From NCBI GenBank assembly GCA_025093985.1, contig JACAAK010000009.1:2852001-2916000 (forward strand): 64,000 nt of DNA, given 5' to 3'. The first letter of the stretch is position 1. Each line of letters starts with the position of its first letter. This document shows, piece after piece, positions 1-12,892 of this stretch. The translations under genes were made by a program, and so were the position numbers. The DNA comes from Calvatia gigantea. Lineage: Eukaryota; Basidiomycota; Agaricomycetes; Agaricales; Lycoperdaceae. A model generated the notes under the pieces. That model worked only from the letters and a program-made list of their open reading frames with translations. It was not told the origin of the DNA and did not search any database.

Positions 1-1912
1 TGTCTCAAACTGGAGGCCCAGACCACCGGACGGACTTTTTTGATAACAGGGCGAATTTGTGAGAAGTACGATTGCATATTTCAGTTGACTGTGCGTATAC
101 GATGAGAGGAATTTTCGACCATTTCTACAAAAGAAGTTTTAGGCTTGTGCCTGGAACCATCGTAATACCACCGTCGATGCGGGTGCCGGGGTGGTGAGCC
201 ACCACAAGTGACCATTAAGATCTTATATTCCGCGTTTGAAATTAGCGAGGGGTATTACTGTAAGTCACGCGATAATTGGGCAACCTCTCCCCCTTGACCG
301 AGCGTGCCTAGGACCCCGGACTGTAGCAGGAGGCCGATTCGGAAGTTCGGACAAATTTGGGGGCCAAAGTGGGGGGAGGTGGTTCGTGGTTCGGACAAGC
401 GGAGTCCGGGATAGGGGTTCGGACAGAAGTTGGCAGAATGGGTGGGGGCCGAGTATGGGTGGGCACCTCCAACCGTCCCCCCAAGTCGTTCTTATGGATT
501 CCCGCCAACTAACCTTAACTAACCTCACCACCTTGTTCGTTCATCTCCCCCATTTTCTTGGGGGTTGGAATTAACAATATTGTTTTCCGCATTTTTGCGA
601 AATTGAAGAATCATCATGCTATTTTCAAGCGAGCGATGGCACTTTTTACGAAATAAACCACAGGTGAGAGTAATATGTCGTATTTCCTGTTTTTAAGCAC
701 ATACAGTATTATTTTCGCAGAAAAGCCATTTTGGCCATTTTGGGTAGGCTGGATCGCCACTTCGGACAAAACTGGGCACCCTCAAGTAGGCTAGTTCGGA
801 GTTCGGACAAATTTTCGCAGCAAATAGAAAATTTGGTTTTGACAAGATTAGTGAAATATGCCCTTTTTCCGAACCGGCCTCCCCTGCTATAGTCCGGGGT
901 CCCGCGTGCCTCCACTAAATTCAACAGAAGAATAACCTCCTTACACAAACCGGCTGCCCGTAAAACGAACATCCGAATGTCGTCCGAATGTCTTTCCACC
1001 ACGATTGCTCGGGATCGGTACCACGTGTTAGTGTGTTGTATAATCTCCGTCGAGTCTCCTTGATGCCTGAAGTATCCATCCACCTTCCGCATGCTCGGCT
1101 CTTTCATACTTACTTAAAAACTACTGCTACATTCCTTAATCTCCGTCTTGTGTCATGTTGGTGTCGAGGATTCTCTAGATAGGACAATATTGCACGGACC
1201 TGGTTTTTGTAGTATAAATTACATGCAGATTCTAGTAGGAGGAATCTAGTTTGAGCTGGGGACTCCTCTCTCTCTTGTGCAGACCATCTCTCTCGAACCT
1301 TACTCTGAGAAAAAGAATCCATCCCTCCACAAGAGAGTCCCACTCCGTGACCCTACTTGATCCGGTCTTGTTTCTGATCCGTTGGTCTGGTCTTGTGACC
1401 GTGTCGGGCTGTCCTTTATTGATCTCTTGTGTTGTTGGTGTTCGAAGTGGTTGACGGACGCGACCGCGTCTGCCTCCTCGATTCTGCAATACAGCGTTAT
1501 TCTCCCTTACAATGGTTGTGAAGGAAAAGGTTGAGAGTATGTCGTAATGATAACCAGCGCAGGAAGGTCCATTTCACCACAAAATTTCTGCCATCTAGTC
1601 GTCAAGTCCTTCCGAATGCTGTGAGCTCTGCAAACCCGCTGAGGACGCCACAACTCGACCCGGGGCAACATAACCCATTCCAGCTCCCTGTAACTTCAAT
1701 AATTCCCAAATTATCTAGAAGTAAAATCACAAATTTTCATAATGCTTTACTAGAGACGGTTTTATACATATGTGCGAGGTTTTGGTACAGAAGGACTAAC
1801 GAAGAAGTGAAAGCCTCAACGTCTGACCACCGGCGACCTTGTGACTTGATAACAGAACGCCCTGCTCGCTAAAAGACAACATCCACCGCCCATCCCCTGC
1901 TTAAATACATAG
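1..1912. other. Gene-free stretch with dispersed TTCGGACA octamers
   Basis: No open frame here resembles a known protein and none links to a convincing set of exons. The one visible structure is the octamer TTCGGACA, present five times on the + strand at about 346, 390, 418, 761 and 802, in two clusters separated by AT-rich sequence. This could be the remnant of a repeat or a chance enrichment. The open frames around 236-574 are GC-skewed and lack any conserved motif. The right-hand end contains the 3' flank of the xylanase gene. Confidence 0.4.
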
Positions 1913-3496
<1,584 letters not shown>

Positions 3497-4404
3497 GCTA
3501 AAAGGCCTAGTCAAGATCAAGGTAGCTCCAATGAGAACGATGCTGGTAAGGGTGCGCTTCGTGCCTCGCAGCTTAAATACGGCTTCCTTGGGAATGTGGT
3601 GAATTATTTTCGTTGATAGGAATTCCAAAATTATCACCTGAGAGACGCATTAGAGTTCTACCCCTGCTGCGAGTGTTGCGTCCACAAGAAGATATTAGAA
3701 CCGAATGTCATTTGGTGTGCTGAATGAGAAATATTGTCTGCAAACATAGCTGTTCTAAAATTAAGTAGCGTCAAGCGCGGTAGGACTTTCCCATCTTAAG
3801 AAAAAACCTCGGACGAATTGTAAAACTCTCCACCAACAAGAGGTACGAAGAGCTGCGCGGTCCCTTCGATTGATGAAAAATTGCTCAGCAGACGGGTCAT
3901 GAGCAACGATAAGTCGCGGAATCAATTTATTCATACTAAAATCACATCGTATTAGCGGACGTAATATAAGATTCGGTCAGGTAAACGAATGTAGATCTCC
4001 ACCGAAGCCCAAAACATCCTCTAACACCCTGCCCGCACTGATCATGAGCACCGGTCGTACGATGCCTCCAAGGATGGACCGGATGGTCAAACGATGATAT
4101 TCTGGAGAGAGTGACAGATCCGGCGTGAAACACCTGGGTTCGATCTAGGGGACGGGAACGCGGGCAAGGAAACGGAGAGCTCAACCAAGCCCGAACTTTT
4201 GTGTCCACAGATTGTTCTAAGAAAACTTCGCAAACCACGTTGTGCTTTTAAAGACTTGCTTAGGTAATATTTCCAAATCGGCCCATCGTGAACCGGGAAT
4301 CACCAAAGAGACGAAAGAAGGTCGAGCTTGTGGTCGCACACCAGAATACCCAATTTCCTCCCTCCCTAGTACCTACGCCTCTATACCTATCCTATCTTCC
4401 AGCG
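3497..4404. other. Intergenic region between divergent xylanase and PEX11 genes
   Basis: Promoter-side spacer between two divergently transcribed genes. Open frames on either strand (for example 3942-4238) are short and carry no recognisable motif, and I see no RNA gene. Regulatory elements for both flanking genes presumably lie here, but none can be assigned from sequence alone. Confidence 0.4.
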
Positions 4405-5605
4405 ATGGCCAGTATATCTAAGCCCTCCACCGTGGCTAGGTTAAACGACGTAATTCTTGGTTGCTTCGGGCAGGTTCAACCGTCAGAAACGCTCGATCAT
4501 CTCGTCCGGTTACTTGGATCATGGAGTGGAAGCGAGTGAGTGTACGTTTTTGAAATATACCAACACGACTTAATCATTTTCTTCAGTAAATTTTTTATGG
4601 TTGGTTCAACTCTCCCAGCTCCTAGGAATCTGCCAACGCATCCCGCAGGTTGTCCAATATGCAGCTCAGCTGGTCGCTCCCATCCTCCGCCTGAGGGCTC
4701 GCTTACAATACCGCGCTGGCCTGCGCAAAGTGCCAATCAGTCGTGCAGCAGAAGGTTATGCCAAATTGGGGACTGTACTGGGAGATTCACGGACTCTCTG
4801 GCGGTTTTGGGGTCAGTCCTTTACGCTCCATATCATAGCTCTCTTTGACAACCGACCATCCTGATATTCTAGGACTGTTACCCGTTTTCCAGTGGTTGAT
4901 TTCTTTAGAGCGGAATCCTCAGCCAACCCGTAATCTTCATGTCATCGAGCGTTTGCAAGCCTGGTCGATGCTCCTTTATTACCCACTGGAACACTTGTAT
5001 TACTTGGCATCCCATGGAATCATCCCGACGGTCATTCAAAATCCCCTCGCATTCCTCTCCAAGAAGAAATATATCAACCTGAACCCCGCTAGGCTTGCAA
5101 TTTGGTCTTGCAGATTTTGGGCTCTTTATGTCTTGCTCCAGTTTGCCCATCTCCGCGAGGACCGTAAGTTGCTCGAGCTAAGGCGAAAGGCCCTGCGCAA
5201 AGCCAAGGGCACAGGCCTGGCACCGTCGGAGAAGCAGGAGATAGCACAACGTTCGGATGCCTGGTGGTCGGAAGTTCTTGTGAACCTTGGTTACTTGCCG
5301 CTCACCGTTCATTGGTGTGTTTTTTTTTTTTGATACGCAGAGGCTTCATGTGATCATCTAATATGATTTTGGTGGCAAGGTCGCTCGAAAAAGGATTGTT
5401 TAAGGACGATGTAAACTTTCCTCTTTCTCATACCATTAAAGACTCACAAACTCCCTAGATATGGGTTGACTTCTTCGGTTTGGTCGCTGCCATCGCTTCC
5501 TTCAGAAGCGGATGGCGGGCGACAGCCCTTCCTCCCTCGACCCCGCCACCTACCCCCGAGAATAAGGACAAAGAGAGTGCTTCTCCATACGAGGTATCCT
5601 GTTGA
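4405..5605 (+). CDS. PEX11: Peroxisomal membrane protein of the PEX11 family (one frame break)
   Basis: PEX11-type protein, which shapes and divides peroxisomes from the peroxisomal membrane. It starts MASISKPSTVARLNDVILG. Further exons give KFFM, LVQLSQLLGICQRIPQVVQY, an amphipathic/basic helix rich in Arg, WLISLERNPQPTRNLHVIER, YPLEHLYYLASHGIIP, NPARLAIWSCRFWALYVLLQ and a C-terminal membrane-like segment DIWVDFFGLVAAIASFRSGW, ending YEVSC. The layout resembles the fungal PEX11C-like subgroup. Four introns are visible. Oddity: after the first intron the frame runs DKFFM and then must skip one G at about 4600 to continue into LVQLSQ, a one-base break next to a T6 run. It lies about 770 bp upstream of, and in the same direction as, an alcohol oxidase gene whose family is peroxisomal in yeasts. 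Confidence 0.8.
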
Positions 5606-6335
5606 TGGTTCAGGATCCCTTGCAAAGAGTAGGGGGATGAAAGGAAATGACACAGAAGGACGGACTATTTAATATGGTATCGGTGTGCAGCCATACACTT
5701 CTTTGGCCTATTTGGAACAAACTAGATTGCAATGGGTACAAGAATTTTCGAGCAGAACCGTGTTATCCCACCGAATTATGGCGACTTCACTGCATTCGCT
5801 TACAAAAAGTTTTAAAGCGAAGGGTAGAATCCCAGTCTTACGAAAAAAGGGGTTATGAAAGGGTCGCATGCAATATCTGAAGCAACTTCAAAGGCGACGT
5901 CTTAAACGGGGGCAGTTCTCTTCCTGCACTGTGCGGTCTTCGCCTATACGTGGATAGACAACCAAGGTGTGCTCCTTCGAGACCTCTACCTGGAATAATA
6001 AGAATCTTGACTTGCTGTCAATCCCGTGGCTGTTTAAACACGTGGTTCATACCGAAACTCGGAGAGTGTTCAGATGCCAAGCAAGTGGTCATATTTAGGC
6101 CAGCTTTTCGTAGCAGCTGCCTTTGTAACGCGATGAAAGTAGAGAATGGGATTGGACCACGAGAGTTCCCACGGATAACCCCCACCCCACTACCAGTCTC
6201 CGGCCTCTCTAAACGCCGAAGAACCCTTCTTTACTTCGCAGAAGCCGACATCAATGATGAAGCCTGGCTTTATTTGAACTCATGATCTTACTCCAGATGG
6301 GCTGAATGAATGCCAGACACTGACCAAGCAATCGT
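5606..6335. other. Intergenic spacer upstream of the alcohol oxidase gene
   Basis: No convincing gene. Two open frames (5647-5880 and 5950-6285) have no family signature. The stretch holds the 3' flank of the PEX11 gene and the promoter of the alcohol oxidase gene. Confidence 0.4.
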
Positions 6336-6343
6336 TTATAAGA
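6336..6343 (+). promoter_or_regulatory. TATA-like element of the alcohol oxidase gene
   Basis: TTATAAGA lies about 32 bp before the proposed start codon at 6375. It is the only TATA-like sequence close to the gene and would imply a very short leader, so the assignment is tentative. Confidence 0.35.
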
Positions 6344-6374
6344 GGCAGGGCGTTCACTCTTTCGAATCGTAGTT

Positions 6375-9107
6375 ATGCCGGAAGCAATACCACCAAGATA
6401 TGACATCATTCTCGCTGGAGGTGCGCCTCCCGCTCCTACCCCTCGCTATTTGCCCCACTGATGAGGGCACAGGCGGCACCGTTGCGTGCATCATCGCCGG
6501 AAGACTAGCGCAAGCAGATCCGTCTCTGAAGGTCTTGGTGAGTGACCAGTACCAACATTCCGGGGGCGTACGTTTCTTGACGAAAGCGGTGACACCCCAG
6601 ATCCTCGAAGCCGGGCCTCATTCCAAAGATATCCCACAACATGTCCAACCAGCACGATACTTCCCAAGCGTGGCGGCCGCTGGCGAAACGTTTACCTCTC
6701 ATAAACCCCGACCGAACGATAAGCTCTTAGGACGGGCTCCGGGCACTATCACTGGACGTTGTGTCGGAGGTGGCTCTGCCGTTAATTGTACGTCAGCCGT
6801 TTCCTATCATGTCGGCATTATACCGAACGAAGTATAGTCCTCGTATACTGTCGCGCAGCTGCCTCCGATTACGATGACTGGGAGACTGTCCATGGGAACA
6901 AAGGGTGGGGGTCCAAAAGCCTTATCCCATTACTGAGAAAGGCATGAGCTAAGAGTCCATTGAGGATGGCAGTAGTACCTGACTATCTTCCCTGCTCGCC
7001 AGGCCGAGACCTATCAAGGCGTCAGTACGAATGGCACACATGGGAAGTCCGGGCCTCTCAAAGTCTCCTTCGCTAAATCGGCTCACAACGTTGCGGACGA
7101 ATTCCTTGCGGTTGCGGCCATGTATGATAGGGACCGGGGACCAATTGATGACCTCAATGCCCTATACGCATGCAACGGTTATGGCGTGAGTGGAACCATT
7201 CAATTCGTGAAAACATTGAGCTAACCATTTGCAAGAGATGGGCCAGGTGGGTTTAAGCAAATCCTGACATATTATATACTTGGACTGACTCTAACCCAGA
7301 TTTGCCGACGGAAAATCTGGAAAGCGATCCGACACAGCTTCAAACTATCTCTACCCTTTACTTGAGACAAATAATAATCTCAAGGTAATGGTCAGGAAGC
7401 GCGTCGTTCGCATTATATTCGAGTAAGTCTTCTTTCACATTACCACTCCGCGTATGTTTAATTACTGCAAGGGGGAAACGCGCCGTCGGCGTCGAATACA
7501 TCGATGACGAAGGTGACCATGGCCGGGCTCTGCAGGCGCCCTCCGTCGCATATGCGTCACGATTGGTCGTTCTTTCCGCTGGTGCTTTTGGCTCGCCTGC
7601 TATCCTTGAAAGGTAATTGGGACAGCTGTTGGGGATATTCTAGGCTGATTGGTACAAGATCGGGTATTGGAGGCGCAGGGATTCTGCGAAAGCACGACAT
7701 TCAGCAAGTCGTTGATCTTCCAGGTGTCGGTGAAAACCTGATGGGTTCGTATCCCTCCTACAGAGAAAGTGTATGCTAATGGAAATCAATCCAGATCATA
7801 ATCTTATTTTTGCACCGTATATTGCTGCTGACTACGCGGACACCCTGGATACCCTTTTCTGGGGAAACCAAGATGAAGTCAAGGGTCTGAGTCCTTACCC
7901 CTCATCCTGATGTCTTTCGCTAACATTTCCTTCGGTAGCTTATGCCGAAGAGTGGGTTGAAACGGGCCAAGGTCTCATGCAACATAAGTCAGACGCATAT
8001 CACCGAGTCCATTTCGGCTGCTGACACTTCTCTGCTAACCAGTGCCATAGACGCGGGAATTAGGTCGCGGCCGACATCTGAAGACTTGAAGGAAATCGGA
8101 CCCTCTTTTACTGAGCGGTGGAACTCGTACTTCGCCAACGCCCCGGACAAGCCTGTGATGCTAATGATCCCACTCGCTGGGCATGTTCCTCGCAACTCGT
8201 CTAGACCGCCAAACTGATTATTATGCTGGTAGGTATGTTGGTCCCAACCCAAACACTCCAAGGGGAAAGTACATCACTTTCGCTTACTATTCGGTAAATA
8301 AAGCGATTCTTACATGTTGTATGAAATTGATATCTCCACAGGGGTATCCTGCGTCCTCCGGATATTCGCATATAACTTCAGGAATCAACCCATATGCACC
8401 TCTTGATTATGACCCGCGTTACTTTGATGAGTGCGTTCATCGCCCACCCCTCAACAGCTATGTAACTCAATAACGCACCCTAGCGATGGAGATCTTCACA
8501 TCATGCGTTGGGCGTACAAACATACAAGAGAACTAGCGCGTCGCATGCCCATGTATCGTGGGGAGTTGGCCGCAGAGCATCCGGTGTTTCCTGAAGGAAG
8601 CGAGGCAACTGCGCGTGCTGTCGATGGACCTGCTCCTGTTGACGCGCCCAAGGTTAAGTACACCGAAGCAGATAACAAAGCTATTGATAAATATAATAAA
8701 CAATTTGGTAAATTTTTCTTCCGTTATCGAGCAATCGAACAGGGCTGACAACACATGGTCTTCTAGTTGGGACGACATGGCACTCTGTAGGTGATATGTT
8801 AGTGTAACTCATATGTTTGCTCACTTGATACTACTTGAGTGCGGAACTTGCTCCATGAAGGCTTCTGACAAGGGTGGTGTTGTTGACGAGCGCTTGAACG
8901 TCTATGGCGTCGAAGGCCTTAAAGTTGCAGGTATGTGCCAAGAATGGCATGCAGGAAGATCATAGAATGATATCTTTTATAGATATGAGCATCATTCCCG
9001 GCAATGTTGGTGCTAACACCTACAATACTGCAATCGCCATTGGGGAAAAGGCTGCTGTCATCATTGCCCAGGACTTAGGTATTAAGGGTGTGGCTGAAAG
9101 TGACTAA
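6375..9107 (+). CDS. GMC-family alcohol (methanol) oxidase
   Basis: FAD-dependent alcohol oxidase that oxidises short primary alcohols such as lignin-derived methanol to the aldehyde, releasing H2O2. Exons join to a protein of about 650 residues: MPEAIPPRYDIILAGGGT with the Rossmann FAD motif interrupted by an intron, LEAGPHSKDIPQHVQPARYF, GRCVGGGSAVN, NFLVYCRAAASDYDDWE, WGSKSLIPLLRK, LSAGAFGSPAILERSGIG, DLPGVGENL, KPVMLMIPLAG and TTWHSCGTCSMK. The last spans an intron and holds the active-site His. The partner Asn is in PGNVGANTYNTA. About a dozen introns are used. The match runs from N- to C-terminus with no frame break that I could find. The C-terminus is GIKGVAESD, with no PTS1-like tripeptide, unlike yeast methanol oxidases. 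Basidiomycete relatives are partly secreted and supply H2O2 for wood decay, which fits the nearby xylanase. Confidence 0.92.
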
Positions 9108-9345
9108 ACATAGTTTGTGATATTCCCCTGGCTTGTCTTGTCCTGTGAATTCCAGACAAATACATACGTCTTTGAACAATATCTTGACTCTTGTTAAGAG
9201 GCCTTGAGGCTGCTCAGGGTTTTATATTGGAACGCTACGTCACGCGTTCGTGACTCACCAGATTTCGCACAAACTTACTCCGACGCGCAGAAGTCGCGTT
9301 GAGCACTCCTCTTCTGAATTCCTTCTGCTTAAAAGCTTATAAGAA

Positions 9346-10879
9346 ATGTCTCTTTGGGTAGACAAGGTGCTCTCTAACCTTTACCAGTGATTCATTCGGC
9401 TCACGGTGTCCTCAGTATCGACCAAAGAGTCTGGACGGCTTACACTACCACCGCGGTTTATCAGAACGTCTCAAGTCACTGGTTGGGCTATCTCCGGGTT
9501 TTTTTGGGAACAAGCACTAATTCACCTTTAGGCAGCGTCGGGGGATTTTCCACACATCCTCTTCTATGGACCTTCCGGCGCGGGAAAGAAGACACGGATA
9601 GCATGCACGCTGAGGGAGATTTTTGGGCCTAGTGTAGAGAAGGTAAGCTCATGTGGACGTTTGCAGGAATAGAAACTAATGATTTTTCAGCTGAAAATTG
9701 ACCAAAGAATCTTTCTGTCCCCTTCCCGCAGGAAACTAGAAATTAACATAGTGCAGAGTAACTATCACATTGAAATCACGCCGAGGTGTGTTTCGTTTGG
9801 CACACTGGTTAGCGCGTTACTAAGTGTACGCTAGCGAAGCTGGGAATTACGATCGGGTGGTAATCCAGGAGATCCTTAAGGAGATTGCGCAGACCCAGCA
9901 AGTCGACTTGAGCGCGAAGCAGCGCTTCAAAGGTGGTGTTGCTGTTAATTCGGGCCAGTTTCGTTGACACCAATTGTTTCTCAGCGGTTGTAATTAATGA
10001 GGCAGATTCGCTATCTCGAGACGCTCAAGCCGCTCTTCGGAGAACGATGGAGAAATACATGTCCAACATGCGGATAATCCTGTGCGCGAACAGCACCAGT
10101 CGCCTCATAGCACCGATCAAGAGCAGATGCTTGCTGATGCGAGTGGCTGCACCAAATGCCGAAGAGGTGCGCCGCTCTCTTGCCATTACCATAGCCGACA
10201 TCCTTACCACTTGGAATAGATGGGTCTCGTGCTGCACTCTGTCGCTCGCTCGGAAAACCTCAAGTTGCCGGAAGAGGCGGTCAACCAAATCGTCGACGAC
10301 TCGAACGGGAACCTAAGAAAAGCTCTCTTAGTCATGGAGGCCCTCAAAATGCAAACGTAGGTAGTATATCTCTGACTAACAGTAACTCGTGCTAAGCCGT
10401 ACTTGCTAGACCAAATCTGACAGGTCCCTTGGCAATTGCAAAACCAGACTGGGAGACTTATTGTCACAAGGTAGCCGACCTAATCGTGAGCGAGCAGTCT
10501 CCTGCCCGAGTCATGGAAGTGCGCACGAAATTCTACGAGCTGCTAAGCCACTGTATACCCCCAACAACAATCCTCAAGGTACTTCGGCTTACCCTTTTGA
10601 CTAAGAGTTGGGGTAATTTGATGACACTTGCCTTAGACTGTAGCAGAACGTGTGGTTGAACGTGTTGATGAAAACCTTAAAGCGGATGTCATGCATTGGG
10701 CAACGTTTTACGTGAGTTTCTCGAGAACCTATTATCTTAGATTGGTTTGGGGCTTATATCTCCATATATTTGGCAAGGAAACGCGAATGCGGGTTGGCAA
10801 CAAAAAAATCTACCACCTCGAAGCGTGGGTTGTCAAAGTCATGAGTCTTTATAAGGTGTGGTTTCCCCAGCTTGATTAA
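9346..10879 (+). CDS. RFC3: Replication factor C small subunit (Rfc3/yeast RFC5 type)
   Basis: AAA+ subunit of the RFC clamp loader, which opens PCNA and loads it at primer-template junctions. The start [16 protein letters not shown] is split by an intron after the seventh codon. Then follow [18 protein letters not shown] (Walker A), [46 protein letters not shown] (Walker B variant NEAD), and the sensor/SRC region with [11 protein letters not shown]. The collar part follows: [50 protein letters not shown] and [15 protein letters not shown]. These match the subunit called Rfc3 in fission yeast and RFC5 in budding yeast rather than the other small subunits. All exon phases agree. The 3' end meets the HD-domain gene tail to tail. 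Confidence 0.93.
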
Positions 10880-11556
10880 CCTGATAAAAGCCCATCGATG
10901 GTCATATGCAGCACTTCTTGTACAATATGGATATGAGTAGTTTTGATTAGTTTTGATTAGGGAGTGCTATTTTATAGCTCCAGAGCGCCCCCCCTCCTGT
11001 TATCCAACCATATTTGATTTATGAGTCACAAAAGAAATCCTGGCGTTTATCTGGCCTACAGAAATCTGAGAACTGAATTCTCTTGTATTATATCTAAGCT
11101 AATCTATTACCTCGTATCTGCCTTTTGCGGATAAGCGTTCTTATTCCAGAATGGAAAGGAGGGTTCGGGAGTTTGGACCGGAGTCCCCAAATGGTAGACT
11201 TGGTTATCAAATGACTGTTGGGCTGGTTCTTAGATTCAGCCAAGATCGGATAGTCTTATCGTATAACATCGGAAGGCACAAGGACTTTTGCCTCAAGGTG
11301 TAATTTTTTAATTTAACTTGCTCTCCATTCCCCGTCATTCGTGACCTGTGACGCCTGGTTTGCAACTTTGACAGTTCGGGCTCCTGCAGGTCCCGGCGCA
11401 TAGTGTTTTGTAAACGCACCAGGCACCGACTATTTATTGCTCTAAACCATATTTTGTAGCAATTCTTGGGCGCTTGAATTGGGAAGTGCTTGTTATGCTA
11501 GGAGCACATCGACAACAAAAGAACTGTATATCAGGATGAGTATGCTACCACAGAAT
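10880..11556. other. Convergent intergenic spacer with a short tandem repeat
   Basis: The 3' flanks of the RFC subunit gene and the HD-domain gene meet here. The only structure I see is a perfect two-copy 10-mer, TTTTGATTAG, at 10941-10960, and generally AT-rich sequence suited to two facing polyadenylation regions. Confidence 0.4.
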
Positions 11557-12707
11557 TTACGGGATGACAGCATCATATTCCTCTTGTATGGAGCTGAGAA
11601 AGTCTACCAACTGAAAGCCGGACGTGGGGTATTAGGTGTCAAAACCAAGCCGGGTCAGGAAACAAGGGAGCCACCGTAAAGAACAAGGGTACATACTACT
11701 TTGTGGCGTTTTTCACCTAACTTCTTTCCTGGCTCCGTTTTGAGACGGCTATGGATGTGAACGAGCTTGTCATGAAAGTGCTGGATTGCAGTTTGGGGGT
11801 ATGCGGAACTGTCGGGGAGCGTGTGTAAAGGTCTGCGGAAACGGGAAAATGGTTTGTTGTTGATGTTGGCGGTTAGTTCGCCGTCCCCTTCGGAAACGCG
11901 CAGTTTTATTAAAATGAGAAGCGTTGGGGTATGCTCACCGATTCATTACGGTGCTATAAGCCGCACATCGCATGATACCTTGTAGTTAAATTAGCACGAT
12001 GTTCGTATCTGGGGTTCTGGCCCTCGCGAATGCCCCTTTAAGGGTGCGGGGGCGAGCTCGGGGGTTATAGCAAGGAAAAGTATGCATACCGAATGCACCT
12101 ATAGCGTCTAGGCGATCGGCATCCTGGACACAGTGGAGCTCCAAGCAGGCCTCGTGCCAGTCTGTCCAAAGACCTTGTTCGCAGAGTTTTTTTTCCGTTG
12201 TCCAGGAGACGTTAGAGACAATCTGAGAGATCAATTCCGCCCGACCGTCTCCGACCAAATCGAGGCCATGGAGGGACTTCATGGACGAAAAGAACGGCAA
12301 AAAGTAGGCGTAAGGATTTTCTGCCTCGGCAGGTGTGACATATTTCTTGTCTAGAACATCATGGAGAAGCGCAGCTGTGGAAGATCGAATTTCCGCGAAA
12401 TCATGAATTCAAAGAGATCAGCTGAGAGTTCGTAGGATTGGAAGAGTCTACAACGGACCCAGTTCGACGACCAGGAGATCGGGCTGGTTTGGGAGAGATC
12501 TGGCAATGGCGAGAGCCGTCTTACGAACGCGTTCGACTAAGTTTATCAGCACCCTTGAATTTTAGTGGCTGAGGTTTGACAAGGACCCGAGATGGGGTGC
12601 TGCTAACCATGGTACCTGTCGTGGGATGGGTCGTAACGTGCCATGGTATCGACCATGATTTTCTCGGCTGCATTTATCACAGATTGTTCTTGCGGGATGG
12701 GATACAT
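11557..12707 (-). CDS. HD-domain metal-dependent phosphohydrolase
   Basis: Predicted metal-dependent phosphohydrolase of the HD superfamily. The substrate is not predictable from sequence. Exons on the minus strand read MYPIPQEQSVINAAEKIM, MARYDPSHDRYH joined to VERVRKTALAIARSLPNQ, ALLHDVLDKKYVTPAEAEN, SQIVSNVSWTTEKK, LHCVQDADRLDAIGAFGI, RCAAYSTVMNR, HFHDKLVHIHSRLKTEPGK, and a last short exon LVDFLSSIQEEYDAVIP. The metal ligands are the His of YHVERV, the HD of LLHDVLD and the Asp of QDADRLDA, so the site looks complete. This is the YedJ/fungal small HD protein type of about 230 residues. Its start is about 185 bp from the divergent zinc transporter start, so the two probably share a promoter region. 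Confidence 0.85.
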
Positions 12708-12892
12708 GAAGGTTAGAGGGTAGTACTTATGGTTTTTCCTGGCCGCGTGTCGGCTGAATTTTCCACATGGGGCTGCCAATTGTAGGTCTTCGGCTACTTG
12801 GGGATGATGTCATATGGAAATTTGTTCCCACGCCCGACCACACGGAATTTCAACGCTCACTGTGCTCGACGGTTTCGTTCTCGCCATTGAAT

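Noticed and set aside
236..574. Overlapping open frames on both strands near the left edge
   Set aside because: The frames are open because of GC-rich, low-complexity sequence; no motif, no exon partners and both strands open at once.
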